A DNA stretch of 64,000 nt from Hoplostethus atlanticus (taxonomy: Eukaryota; Chordata; Actinopteri; Trachichthyiformes; Trachichthyidae), in NCBI GenBank assembly GCA_034670405.1, contig JAXDDX010000059.1:2312501-2376500 (forward strand). The letters run 5' to 3'. Positions 10,533-20,479 of the stretch are shown piece after piece (positions within the stretch are counted from its first letter, which is position 1; the number at the start of each line of letters is the position of its first letter). Below the pieces are notes generated by a model, which did no database searches, was not told the origin of the DNA, and worked only from the letters and a program-made list of their open reading frames with translations. The translations under genes were made by a program, and so were the position numbers.

Positions 10533-11754
10533 TGTTTGTGTAACTTTTTTTTTTTTTTTTTTTGACAAATATATTTATTGGCATTTTGTTTTTTCAGCAC
10601 AATAAAACATATACAGATGTATCCCCCCAATCACCTTCGTCCCACCCCATCTCCCTCTTTCACACAAAATTCCCCAAAAATAACAGCAATAATAAAATAA
10701 CAGACATTAGTGAACCAAGTAGATAACCTAAACAAAAATAATAATTAAAAACAACAAAAAGAAGACAAATACATAAACAAATCAAATTAATTAAATGGAT
10801 ATAAGGCATATTACATGTAAAATGGTTATTAAGTCTTAACAATGACTTACAAAGCTGGCACACAAAGGAAGCACCACATTATGCAGTCATATCTTTCATA
10901 CTCCCTTGTCGAGGTTGCATCTTATTTTCCAAAAAATTTATGAATTTCCCCCATATTTTATAAAAGGTATCAGGCTTTCCTTTGATAGCAAAGGTTAATT
11001 TCTCTAAGGCAAGGCATTGAGAGAGGTTATTCAACCACTGACCAATAGAGGGTTTTTCTGGGTTTTTCCAAAAGACAGATATTGTATGTTTAGCTTGGAG
11101 AAGAGAGAAAACAATAATTTTTTTCTTTGTGTTATTAAGCCTTGGAAACTCAGAGAACAGACCAAGAATACACAGTTTTGGACATTCTGGTAGTTGGGCT
11201 GAAACTATTTGTGATAATGTGTCAAGTACATCTTTCCAAAATTCTTTGATTCTTGGGCAATCCCATAAACAATGAAACAGCATTACATTTCACACATTGG
11301 TCTGGATTATTGGCATGAAAATGGTGTAATAGGGACGGAGTTACATAAGTACGCATAATCCATTTGTACTGCAGGAGTCTGAATCTGGTGTTGATAGTTT
11401 GAACCTGGGCTTCAAGGCATACCTGCTCCCATTCATCTTTTGTTATCTCTGTATCCAGGTCACTACACCAAGCAAGTCTCCTATTCTCTGAGGACTCCTC
11501 TGATTTAGTTTTAAGTAGGTCATAGATTAAAGACACTTGACCATGACCGCCAGAGTGATGCACTATCACTTTTTCCAACATGGAAAGAGGTGGACGTACC
11601 AGTGAGTGATTTTGTGTTTTTGATATATAACTCCTAAACTGCAGATATTTAAAGAAATGTGTCGAAGGAATATTATGTTTATTCCTTAGAGTCTCAAAGG
11701 TCAGAAGTATGTCATTATCATATAGATCACTGATCTTGTTGTTTGTGTAACTTT
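10533..11754 (-). mobile_element. 5'-truncated L1-type LINE with target-site duplication
   Basis: The minus strand encodes the carboxy end of a non-LTR retrotransposon ORF2 in two frames: residues such as WIMRTYVTPSLLHHF (about 11300-11370), NPDQCVKC, then FHCLWDCPRIKEFWKDV (about 11225-11280), the Cys-containing tail typical of vertebrate L1-like elements. A poly-T run at about 10546-10563 on the plus strand is the poly(A) tail. The 15-base sequence TGTTTGTGTAACTTT occurs at 10533-10547 and again at 11740-11754, bracketing the element as expected for target-primed insertion. Only about 1.2 kb of the 3' end is present and the frame is broken, so it is a dead copy. Confidence 0.88.
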
Positions 11755-12319
11755 AATTTGTTATTTGATACAACTTGTATAGAAGATAGAGGTTTCTGGT
11801 GTTTTCAGCCCAGAGGTTTTGGGTTTGTTTTCCATTGCTTTTGTTTTGGTGATTCTTTTTTCAGTGACATTTATTTCTGAATCTTGTTTGCTGGCCGTGA
11901 CAGAGTACCCTAGGCTAATCATTTATAAGCATTGACAGATGGTAACTGTTAAGCAAGAATGATAAAAGGCCATTGGTGAAAATTATAAAACATAAGAACA
12001 AATGTTTTTCAATGATTTTGGAGGGCCATGAATTTATATTGTTTAGGACTGAACATCATTTTTATCTTTTGAGCATCTAGCCATAACCATAACCCTGACC
12101 CAAACATCATTGCCTCTATCCAGATTTAAAATTGCTGTAGTGATTTGGGTTGGGGGTGCACTTCCGTCTGTGTGCGCCATGCATTTATCCAGTCCTAAAT
12201 AAACCTCCCCGACCAGTCATGTGATCCAGCCTCATGTGATGTCACGTTGCCAACATGGCAACATGGACCCCAATGGTTTAGTAGTGAGATGTGGGTCAAT
12301 ATTAAAATGTTAGATATAT

Positions 12320-12372
12320 TTTCCAGAATTCCCCCCCGGTGATCAATAAAGTATCTCTCTAGATAGCTAGAT
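12320..12372 (+). repeat. Short LINE 3'-tail fragment (…TCAATAAAGTATCT…)
   Basis: AATTCCCCCCCGGTGATCAATAAAGTATCTCTCTAGATAG matches the 3' tail motif of the LINE at 33.9-34.5 kb, which ends in the same GGTCAATAAAGTATCTATC words on the opposite strand. Only the tail is present. Confidence 0.7.
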
Positions 12373-13286
12373 CTGTATTAACTGGATGCAGCTGATTCAG
12401 TGCAATGGTGTTGCTGCTGTATCTGGATATTGCAGCTGAAGGGGGCAAGGTTGCATTATGGCATTGCTAATGCCTACAGCGATAATGCCATGATATTCAA
12501 TTGGTTTTGCTATCTTGAAAAAGCAAGTGGCAAATCCTACTGCTCTTGCACAAAATACCATCATTAAAATGACCTCACACATGGCCCACAGGGGGCATCC
12601 ATTAACACTAAGTAATAAAATGCTTCAGTGGTTCAATCACATGTCAAATAGAGCATGTGGTGTAGTGTAATAACACTGACAAGTCAAGTTGCAGTTAATA
12701 GCAAGCAAATGTGACCTGCTCTCACAAAATGAGTCACATTGACCCCAAAACACATTGTGGGGTTTTCATATTACTTGAAAGAGGAGAATGTAGGCTTTCC
12801 AATGAGACCAAAACCATGTCACTCCTCCAAAAAATGATAAAGTTATGTGGCGTTATACAACGAGACACACAAAAGTGTGGTTTTGAGAAAAAGGCCTTTA
12901 AAAAAACCTTTCCATTATGACTCTGAACATTCCATTTGTGGGGGGCTGCCGCTTTGACATCTCAAACAAATGCTTAAGTGATTATTTTAAATAACAGATA
13001 TAACATTTAGGCATCTATGTAATGAGGAGAAATTGCTCTTTAAGGTTATATTACACACAGTACACTTTCACTATTTATCCACTATTAATGAATCTTTCAA
13101 AAGCACCTTGAAGACGTTGTGAAAAATCTGTGACTCCCCTCCCCAACCCCCCACAATTATGGTTACACATAATTCAATTGCGTAAAAAGAAAGACAAACA
13201 TACTGATATACGTTAGTGTTTATGTAAACACATTCTTTATTTGTAAATATATGCTTAATGTATACAGTAGCCTATACAGTGTAGAA

Positions 13287-13363
13287 GATTTATATCAATC
13301 TATAGCAATGTCTAGGTCAAAGTGTCCCTTTGACCTAGACATTGCTATAGATTGGTATAAATC
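13287..13363. repeat. Near-perfect 36-bp inverted repeat (hairpin)
   Basis: 13287-13322 and 13328-13363 are reverse complements with one mismatch, separated by five bases (TGTCC). The last 18 bases of the right arm are then repeated directly at 13364-13381 with one change. Lies within the DNA transposon. Confidence 0.93.
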
Positions 13364-13494
13364 TATAGATTGGTATAAATGCCAAGTGCCAAAATATTAA
13401 ACACATCAGATCCGGACGTCCCACCATAATAAACTTTTATGCATTGTGTATACGCTGCTTGCCCAAACTCTATCAAATCTCAAATCTATTGCAC

Positions 13495-13737
13495 GCCCAA
13501 CCGTCCTGGTAGGGGGATCCCTCTCTGAGTAGCCCCTCCAGAGGTTTCTTCCAATTTTCTCTAAAAAGGTTTTTTTGGGGAGTTTTTCCTTGTCCTCTGT
13601 TGAGGGTCTAAGACTGGGGGATGTCGTGTAGTAACCATTGATTGTTTCACATGTTGGGCACTGTGAAGCCTTAGAGACTGTAACGGTGATTAAGGGCTGT
13701 ACAGATACATGTGATTTGATTTGATTTAAACCCCAAA
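13495..13737 (+). mobile_element. Fish interspersed-repeat fragment with (TGATT)n tail
   Basis: Contains the words GAGGTTTCTTCCAATTTTCT, GGAGTTTTTCCTTGTCCTCT and GAGGGTCTAAGACTGGGGGA and ends GTGATTTGATTTGATTTAAA. I recognise this as a very common teleost short repeat seen in many 3' UTRs, but cannot name its family with certainty. It appears nested in the DNA transposon. Confidence 0.65.
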
Positions 13738-14226
13738 GTAATATTGCAAGAAAAGATATAACCATATTACACATATCACTAATTAAATCCTTAAATGATT
13801 CAATAATTCATCTAGACATTCATCATCTCTGCATATGTGATCACCATCAAAGTAAGAGGTCCTCTGGTGCATCCTTTCTTTTTGCTGCTTCCTTTGGAAC
13901 AAGCAGTTTCTTTGGATCAGTTCATTGTGCTGCTGACAGGATCATGTGTTTCTCACCTAGGAAACAAAAAAACATCTTAGGCCTACATTCAATTTGTCAC
14001 AATTAAAATAAATTAACAGAACTAATTTTGTCATTTCAGTGTGAGACCACTCATCTGTAGTTAAATACAACTACAGGGTCCTGTTGACCAGCTAGCTAGC
14101 TAGAACTACTCAAAACATTACCTACAGTGTTCATTATTACTGAGAACAAGGTTTAAAGAAGATAAGATAAACACACTTGTGTTTACTAATGTTGGCTAGC
14201 TCTATGGGATAAGTGGAAAAGTGCTT

Positions 14227-14690
14227 ACCAGCAGTCACATCTCATCTCTCGTTTTTCCACCATAGAGAAGAGGATGTAGCAAGACTTTCCCTGATGACAT
14301 TTGCAGCCACACTTGAAGCTACGAGCCTTCTCGATATCCCCTCCAGATCCGTAGCTCACATATTCATCCCATTCATCCGACTCACGGACGGCAGATATTG
14401 GGTCTGTTAAAACAAGTGGCTCGATGTCAACATCTTCATCGTTGTCGGTGTCTGAAATGGGCCTGTCAGAGTCCGAAGTGTCGCCGGAGGTTTCACTGTT
14501 GTTGTCCGTTCCCGTGTCGTCCGAGCCGCTCTCCTCAGCCGTCTCTCGGTCAGATCTCGGTGCCAAAAAGTAGTCGTCAATAAACTCTCGCCACCGATCG
14601 CCGGAATCCACAGACAACACTGGATTGCCGAGCGATTTCTTCTTATTTCCGAGACGCCATTGAAAGTCTTGATGATTACGATACTAGCTT
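14227..14690 (-). pseudogene. Possible transposon-encoded exon, acidic and Cys-rich
   Basis: Open on the minus strand from about 14690 to a good splice donor (TGCTG/GTAAGC) at about 14227. The translation has a basic start (residues FQWRLGNKKKSLG), a long Asp/Ser/Thr-rich acidic part and a Cys cluster FKCGCKCHQGKSC followed by FSMVEKREMRCDC. No ATG-led complete gene is evident and no partner exon was found. Cys-cluster exons like this occur in repetitive fish loci, so a remnant of a transposon gene is my best guess; function unknown. Confidence 0.45.
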
Positions 14691-15099
14691 GCTAACTTGA
14701 CAACCAACAGGTGCGGATGCAGCTGGCTAGTCGCCAAATGCCGCTGCCGCGATCAACTTCGCCAAATACCATATCTTGCTTTTATGCTTCAAAGTTATAT
14801 TTCCTCTCCAAAATAGGAAGTAATTCATACAGATTATGAAAGCCAAGGCTTTGTTTTATTAAAATTAGTCAAAATACCAAAATGGTCAAAAATAGACTTT
14901 TGACCTTAAAAGGCGTTTCTACGTAAATTGTCCATTGCGACTTCCGACTCATTTTGTGAGAGCACGTCACAAATTATATTTTGTTTAATTTGATAATCTT
15001 CAGGGTTTTGCAGCTTGGCCAGTGAGTGACAAGCAGAGTATATGTATAATTTGGTCAGAATAATCCACTGTGCTATCATTAATGTAGCTATCATCCTTT

Positions 15100-15600
15100 A
15101 CCACTTATTGGGCCTTAGTTCTGTTCAGCATATCGATGACAAAATATACTCAGATTATAAATCTGAGACAGCCTCATCTCATGTGTTTGCTGACTGAATG
15201 TTCCTCATTGTCGCTGGTAGTGTAAAATGACAGCTCACATTTGATTCCAGTTGCAGTGAACCAGTGATCTAAGATCCACTGGTGGCCTAGTGCAATGCCA
15301 ATCCCATAATCTTTGATTTTGGGATCCTCATCAGTGTAGTAACAAACTGGATCTGGAACCATGTCATCTGGATTAAAACTTGCCAAACAATGATTATAGT
15401 ACTGGCCTCAGGAACAGCTTATGTCCTATTCATAAAATGACAGGTTATGTCACAAGCTAACAGATATTTTACACTATGATCACTATTTTGCACACACACG
15501 TGTTTGATGTCCTTCTGACACTTTGTGCTTATAACATCCTATAAAGGTAAACCTTGAGTCTTTTCATCAGGAAATACAAACCCAAATCATTTCCAATTCA
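15100..15600. other. Intergenic DNA with one unexplained small open frame
   Basis: A minus-strand open frame at 15174-15386 (70 residues, starting MASFNPDDMVPDP) has protein-like composition and follows an acceptor-like CCAG, but it matches nothing I recognise and no adjoining exon was found. Treated as unsupported. Confidence 0.4.
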
Positions 15601-15602
15601 TT

Positions 15603-15608
15603 TTTATT
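15603..15608 (-). terminator. apoa2: Candidate poly(A) signal of the 14 kDa apolipoprotein gene
   Basis: AATAAA on the minus strand about 300 bases after the stop. A second AATAAA overlaps the stop codon itself at 15906-15911. Confidence 0.5.
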
Positions 15609-15906
15609 GAACACACTTTCACACACACATCCACACTCACACACAAACTTTGGTTAGTGTATCAAACACAAAATACTGTACATGCACAATAGCATAGGTG
15701 GTGTTGACATGTTTGCCATGCTTTTGAACTTTGCCCACTTTGGAAAAGATATTGGTTTGAACGGAGGCAAAGGACGCATTTGCGTTATGCATTGCTCTTC
15801 TCAGCCTAAACTGGTATACAGTTTCTATTAGCTAAAATCTATTACAAGCACTGCTAGCTTTTGGCCAAGACTAGCATGACGGGTGATTCGCTCCAGTCGG
15901 CGTTCT

Positions 15907-17192
15907 TTATTCAGCAGGCAGGAATTTGTCCAGGTAGAATTTGATGTTGTTGATGGCGCTATCCAGGTAGGGGCCAACTTGGGGGCGTACGTATTGTCCG
16001 TACAGACCCAGGCCTGCCATACGGGCCTTCTCCACCAGGGGAGCTGCCTCCTGGACAATACCACTGCACACAACAGTGAAGACAGACTTGTTGAAATAGT
16101 CATAGATGGATGCAGCATGTAACTCACTAGTTGAGGAAGCCTGTTATGTACAAATAGTAGGATATTTTCTACATATATCTATAACGAACTTATTTTGATT
16201 TAGAAATATTTAAGCACAGATTGCATTTTCCTTCATTTTCAGTCAAAGGGAACAGAATACGCATCTATTTGAGGACCATATCACTGAAACTGACAAACAA
16301 ACATATCAAACAAGCTATTCATTGGAAGGTTGGTTTGTGTGTAGTATTATTGGCCAACACTCACGTGGCGATCTTGACGGCGCTCTGGAAATGGGGCTTG
16401 CCCTGCAGATCCTCAATGTAGTCCTTGGTGACCCGGCCCTGTTCGCTCTCGCCAATGCTCGCCACAACGGGAGCAGCAGCGGCCTGAATCTTGTTGAAGG
16501 CATTCAGCAGCCTCTTGTAGAACACACTCTTCATTCCCTCGTATTTATCCACCAGCTCCTTCTCCGGCTCGGGAATCTGACACAGGCTCATGGAGACTGG
16601 GGCACACAATCGACAGTGAAATATGAGCGGTAGTTAAGAGTTAATATTTAAGTTAATCAAGAATAAATGTGTCATCAAGGCATGATCGTTTGAAAGAATT
16701 TTCTGTGTTACTAGCAACCTTTCAGACCTTGTTTTCTCTATCAAAGTCAGTTTGCTCCAATCCGTATTATCAGTGTAAAATGTTGTCTGCTTGCTCAATC
16801 TCATTTCAATGTCTATCGGTTTTTATAGTCCCAGACATAAAACTGTTGGTGCCAGTCATGCACTCAAATGCTACTGTCGCCATTATTATCCAAATACAAG
16901 TCACTGCAATTGGAAAAGTTCATTTTCAGGGAGTGTAAATTTGCCAGTGCAAAACAAAATTGCATTTCCATTCAAATTGAATTGCCCTGGATGTCTCTCT
17001 GTGTTTTTCCTTTCATACAGTCACTACTTTGAGTCCTCCAGAGTAAGAGTCGGAGTACAAATGCAGTCACATAGTTCAGCTTTAGTTCACTAAGTCCATG
17101 CTTTCTAATTTCTTGGCTTTCAGGATGTTTCTTTGATGTGCAGCCTTACCCTGCAGAGCGAGGACGAGCGCCAAGGCATATTTTCCATTCAT
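15907..17192 (-). CDS. apoa2: 14 kDa apolipoprotein (apoA-II-like)
   Basis: Three coding exons, 17192-17150, 16596-16365 and 16063-15907, 432 nt, 143 residues. A signal peptide (MNGKYALALVLALQVSMSL) precedes mature CQIPEPEKELVDKYEGMK. The protein is an all-helical exchangeable apolipoprotein with amphipathic segments and a C-terminal YVRPQVGPYLDSAINNIKF... region ending LPAE. This matches my memory of the fish 14 kDa apolipoprotein, an abundant HDL protein of teleost plasma that zebrafish nomenclature treats as apoA-II; the symbol is offered on that basis. It lies between apoC-IV and apoC-II, all on the same strand. A non-coding exon ending at 17453 and a TATA-like box lie upstream. The stop codon overlaps an AATAAA. 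Confidence 0.88.
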
Positions 17193-17452
17193 GTCTGAAA
17201 CAAAAATAAGAATTCGTATCCGTATCATGAATGGGTCACTCATAAAGGTGTTTTGGTTTGAATGTCATTTCCATGTTTTGACATCGTAACCTGAGGAGAG
17301 CTGATCAAAATGCAGACACACCAAATGCAAAATTAAAAATGTCTAAAAGTTTTATAAAAAGTAAATTCGGTGACGTGTCATACATACTTAAGTTAAGAAG
17401 CTGTTTGGTGAGAGAGGCTTCGAAGGTTCATGCATTAAGAGAGAAGGATTAC

Positions 17453-17549
17453 CTGCTGTTGTGTTGGATGTACAGATCCAAGAAGTGACAGTCTTCTCTG
17501 AAAGCGAGTTGTCTGTAGCTCGGCTCTCACATCTGGACAGGATGATATA
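17453..17549 (-). promoter_or_regulatory. apoa2: 14 kDa apolipoprotein core promoter and non-coding exon
   Basis: TATATCAT at 17542-17549 is followed by a leader of about 70 bases ending at the donor CAGCAG/GTAATC (exon end 17453). This mirrors the other cluster genes, which start with a non-coding exon. Confidence 0.55.
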
Positions 17550-17649
17550 GGGGGGGACTGCAAACAAACGTCATCTAACGAGCATACACACACCTACACA
17601 CACTCCTTCACACATGTGCATGCACATGCACGGAAGACCTGTTGAGCAT

Positions 17650-17650
17650 G

Positions 17651-17679
<29 letters not shown>
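17650..17679. repeat. (CA)n microsatellite
   Basis: Short CA array upstream of the 14 kDa apolipoprotein gene. Confidence 0.9.
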
Positions 17680-17683
<4 letters not shown>

Positions 17684-18163
17684 AAACGTTTACCTACACA
17701 AAGTCCGTTGTACTAACTATTCACATTATGTGGAAATATGAGTTGGAGGTTATGTAATGTTCCTCTAATGTAAGTTTATCTATGTTCATATGCTGGTGCA
17801 CTTGGTGCCCTACTGATAGTGCATGAAATGTCTGTCTGCAAAATATCAGTGCATGTCGTAATCGACAGTGTGATGTGGCAAATGCCTCTCTTGTCTCTTT
17901 TACATTAAAATGAAATCTTGACTTTATACACGCTTCTCAATCAGCATTCTCGCTGCATAATGTCTGCTGACAGAGATCAGGGTTAAATGACCGGCAGGTC
18001 AACTAAGATCAGTTCAGACAGACCTGCTGAACCCAGACCAGCACGTACTGGGATTTCTGCCCTCGCCTCTCACAATCAAACCCGGGGACAGACTGGATGT
18101 AGGCTAATGCTTGATCATTGTCACAATGCTTCATTCTTTTTTTTATCTCTGTGTGTCTCTTTG

Positions 18164-18169
<6 letters not shown>

Positions 18170-18197
<28 letters not shown>
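18170..18197. repeat. (CT)n microsatellite
   Basis: About 14 CT units in the spacer between the 14 kDa gene and apoC-IV; the rest of 17.7-18.58 kb shows nothing else. Confidence 0.9.
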
Positions 18198-18199
<2 letters not shown>

Positions 18200-18601
18200 T
18201 CGTTCTGCCTGCACTGTCTTTCTGTCCTACTGCTTCATTTTGATTGTAATTGGATGATTGAATGACCACAGCAAATGATATAATAAGATTTAAGTTTTCA
18301 TTCACATAAACACAACTGGTGACTTGTTCAGTGTTTCTGTTGAAATGTTACCTAACAGCTTTGCAGGCCCTTCAATAAGCATGGGCTAATCATATATCAT
18401 TATGTCCACTGATCACCTGAAGTATTCCCACTGATGATGTTTCCCTCTCACATTACATGGCAAGCTGGTCCTGTACTGTAACACCTTACATGTCTGTTAT
18501 GAATCCCTCTGTGTTTATCATAACCATCTTGGTGAAACCCTAAGATCAGATCCTTTCAGCAATGAGGGGCAAGACTCAGAAGTATGAATCACAATATTGA
18601 T

Positions 18602-18607
18602 TTTATT
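18602..18607 (-). terminator. apoc4: apoC-IV poly(A) signal overlapping the stop codon
   Basis: The stop TAA (18605-18603) is embedded in AATAAA on the coding strand, followed by a TTGTGATT U/GU-rich stretch. If used, the 3' UTR would be only about 15-30 bases. Confidence 0.55.
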
Positions 18608-19201
18608 GATCAACGGGACTGGTCCTGTTAAAGGGCATGTAGCTCCGGAGTCTCTCCCAAAAGGAGTCGCTGGCATCGGAGGCCCATTCAACGTAGGGGT
18701 CAATCACTGGTTTGATGTGCTCCTCATAGTAAGCACCAGCAAGGTCCGCCAGTCCTCCTCCCACTATCTGGACTTTAGCTGCGGCTTCCCTATGAGATAC
18801 ACAAGCGTACAAATGAGTCAGAAAGTACAAATAAATATGCCTGCAACTGCCCGCACGTTTGCACATGCGCACATACAAACAAACACACAACATTTTAGCA
18901 ATCTGATAAGTGGCAATCATTGACAGAGAGGTCCAACTTGATGCCATCGAGCAGCTACATGGAGACCGCGATCAGAGTGCAACTGGAAAATACCTGGCTT
19001 TCTCTGCCACCTTCTGCAGCATTCCTGGAGAGTCAGCTTCCTTTGGGCTCTGTGTCTGGGCTCGGAGTGGCAAGCATGCTGTGGAGGAAGATACACGTCA
19101 GTCGAAAACATAGCCATAAAGCAGCTGATGGATAATTGAGATGTAAAAATCATACCTTGCATTACTAAGATGAGAACACAAACAATTACTTTCTTCACCA
19201 T
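18603..19201 (-). CDS. apoc4: Apolipoprotein C-IV-like
   Basis: Three coding exons, 19201-19156, 19078-18994 and 18789-18603, 318 nt, 105 residues. Signal peptide MVKKVIVCVLILVMQA, then a short linker and an amphipathic helical body. The segment AGAYYEEHIKPVIDPYVEWASDAS aligns with human apoC-IV [24 protein letters not shown] in spacing and character, and the gene lies between apoC-I and the apoC-II side as in mammals. It is a minor secreted lipoprotein component whose function is poorly defined even in mammals. A cluster member by position, strand and exon plan; the assignment rests on one conserved segment plus synteny, so it is less certain than apoC-II or apoE. An upstream non-coding exon probably ends at the GGGGAAAG/GTAACA donor near 19452. 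Confidence 0.8.
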
Positions 19202-19914
19202 CTGCCGTGAACAAAGAGAAGGAGAGAGTTGGGAACATTCAGCATTCTTCACAATAATTCAGAAATGTCTTACTCATTGTGCCAACCAGTCAACATCATC
19301 TATCGGCATAGTTATACTGTATATTACATTTCATAAAAAAACATCCTATTTTCAGCAAAGAATGATAATACTTTTCTTATCTCAGTTACACTCGAATATT
19401 TTCTTCAACGACCGACAATATAACAAGAAAAACTGTATTTTTATTTGTTACCTTTCCCCTGGTCTGGTCAACAGGTATTGAATGGAGGGAGTGTGGCCGA
19501 GCCGCTTTATTTGTATTAGGTAACCACAACAGTGTACACATTGGCCCTGATCAGATGACAGTTCAGTGTTTCTTTTTATTGATCAGTGACTCAGAGATTT
19601 GGGAGCCTGATTTACAATAGTGTCAAAATGTCAAAAAAGAAAAGAAAAGACAGCAGGTCACGGCAAATGTGGATCTCCATCAAAGTAAAACAGAGGAAGA
19701 GATAGAGACAAAACATCAGCTTATATAGAAATAGATTGTTTTGGACCAGATAGTTTCTGACCTGATACATTAATGAACTCTAAGTCTTGTGGATGGCACA
19801 GTAGCTGACAGTCAGTACAGTTTCTCATCCCTACAGCACAACGCTAACTGCTTTGTCTTTCTGGTTTCACGTGCCTAGTGGTCTTCATTTCAGTGACCAG
19901 AGGGCTACTCTTCC

Positions 19915-20472
19915 CACTCAGGAGACTGAAGCGATTTGAGCCCCAAGATCCTCCGCAAGCTCTACAGCTGCACCACTGAGAGCATCTTGACTGGGTGCAT
20001 CACCGCCTGGTACGGCAACAGCACAGCCCTCGAACGCAAAGCGCTACAGAGTGGTGGTGCATCACTGGGGCCGAGCTACCCTGCCATTCAGGACATCTAT
20101 ACCAGGCGGTGTCAGAGGAAAGGCCCTGAAAACCAACCTCAGTCACCCAGCTCACAGACTGTTCACTCTGTTAGCGTCTGGCAAACGGTACCGGAGCATC
20201 GGCTCTCGGACCAACTGGCTCCGGGACAGCTTCTACCCCCAAGCCATGGGACTGCTGAACAGCTGACCGATGGCATCCCGGTCGATCCACTCCATCCCTA
20301 ACCTGCACTGAGTGTACGCACCTTACAGACCCCTGCCATTCATCCTGTACTTATACACTTTATATATACTCTTTTTTATATATTTGTGTTTATTGTTATT
20401 ATTGTACTGTATTTTTGATTCTGTATTATACCTGCTGTATTCACTACATGTGACAAATAAACTTGACTTGAC
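19915..20472 (+). mobile_element. L2-like LINE 3' end, degenerate
   Basis: Frames on the plus strand read LYSCTTESILTGCITAWYGN, IQDIYTRRC and GKRYRSIGSRTNWLRDSFYPQA, the conserved carboxy end of fish L2/CR1-type reverse transcriptases, broken by frameshifts. The 3' end runs TGTGACAAATAAACTTGACTTGAC, the short direct-repeat tail such elements carry instead of poly(A). The 5' part is missing. Confidence 0.82.
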
Positions 20473-20479
20473 ATTGCTT

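Larger units (their letters stand above)
12711..14970. mobile_element. Inverted-repeat DNA transposon, unclassified, probably non-autonomous
   Basis: The 25 bases at 12711-12735 (GTGACCTGCTCTCACAAAAT...) match the reverse complement of 14946-14970 at 24 of 25 positions, giving terminal inverted repeats 2.26 kb apart. AAAT flanks the element directly on both sides (12707-12710 and 14971-14974), a possible target duplication. Inside are a minus-strand open region with an acidic, Ser/Asp-rich stretch and a short Cys-rich motif (14227-14690), a long hairpin (13287-13363) and a nested short repeat (13495-13737). No DDE transposase domain was recognised, so the superfamily is unknown. Confidence 0.72.

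Noticed and set aside
13406-13774. A 122-codon minus-strand open frame
   Set aside because: It overlaps the nested interspersed repeat read on the wrong strand.
20051-20301. Open frames of 71-121 codons near 20 kb as a host gene
   Set aside because: They are pieces of the LINE reverse-transcriptase end with frameshifts.
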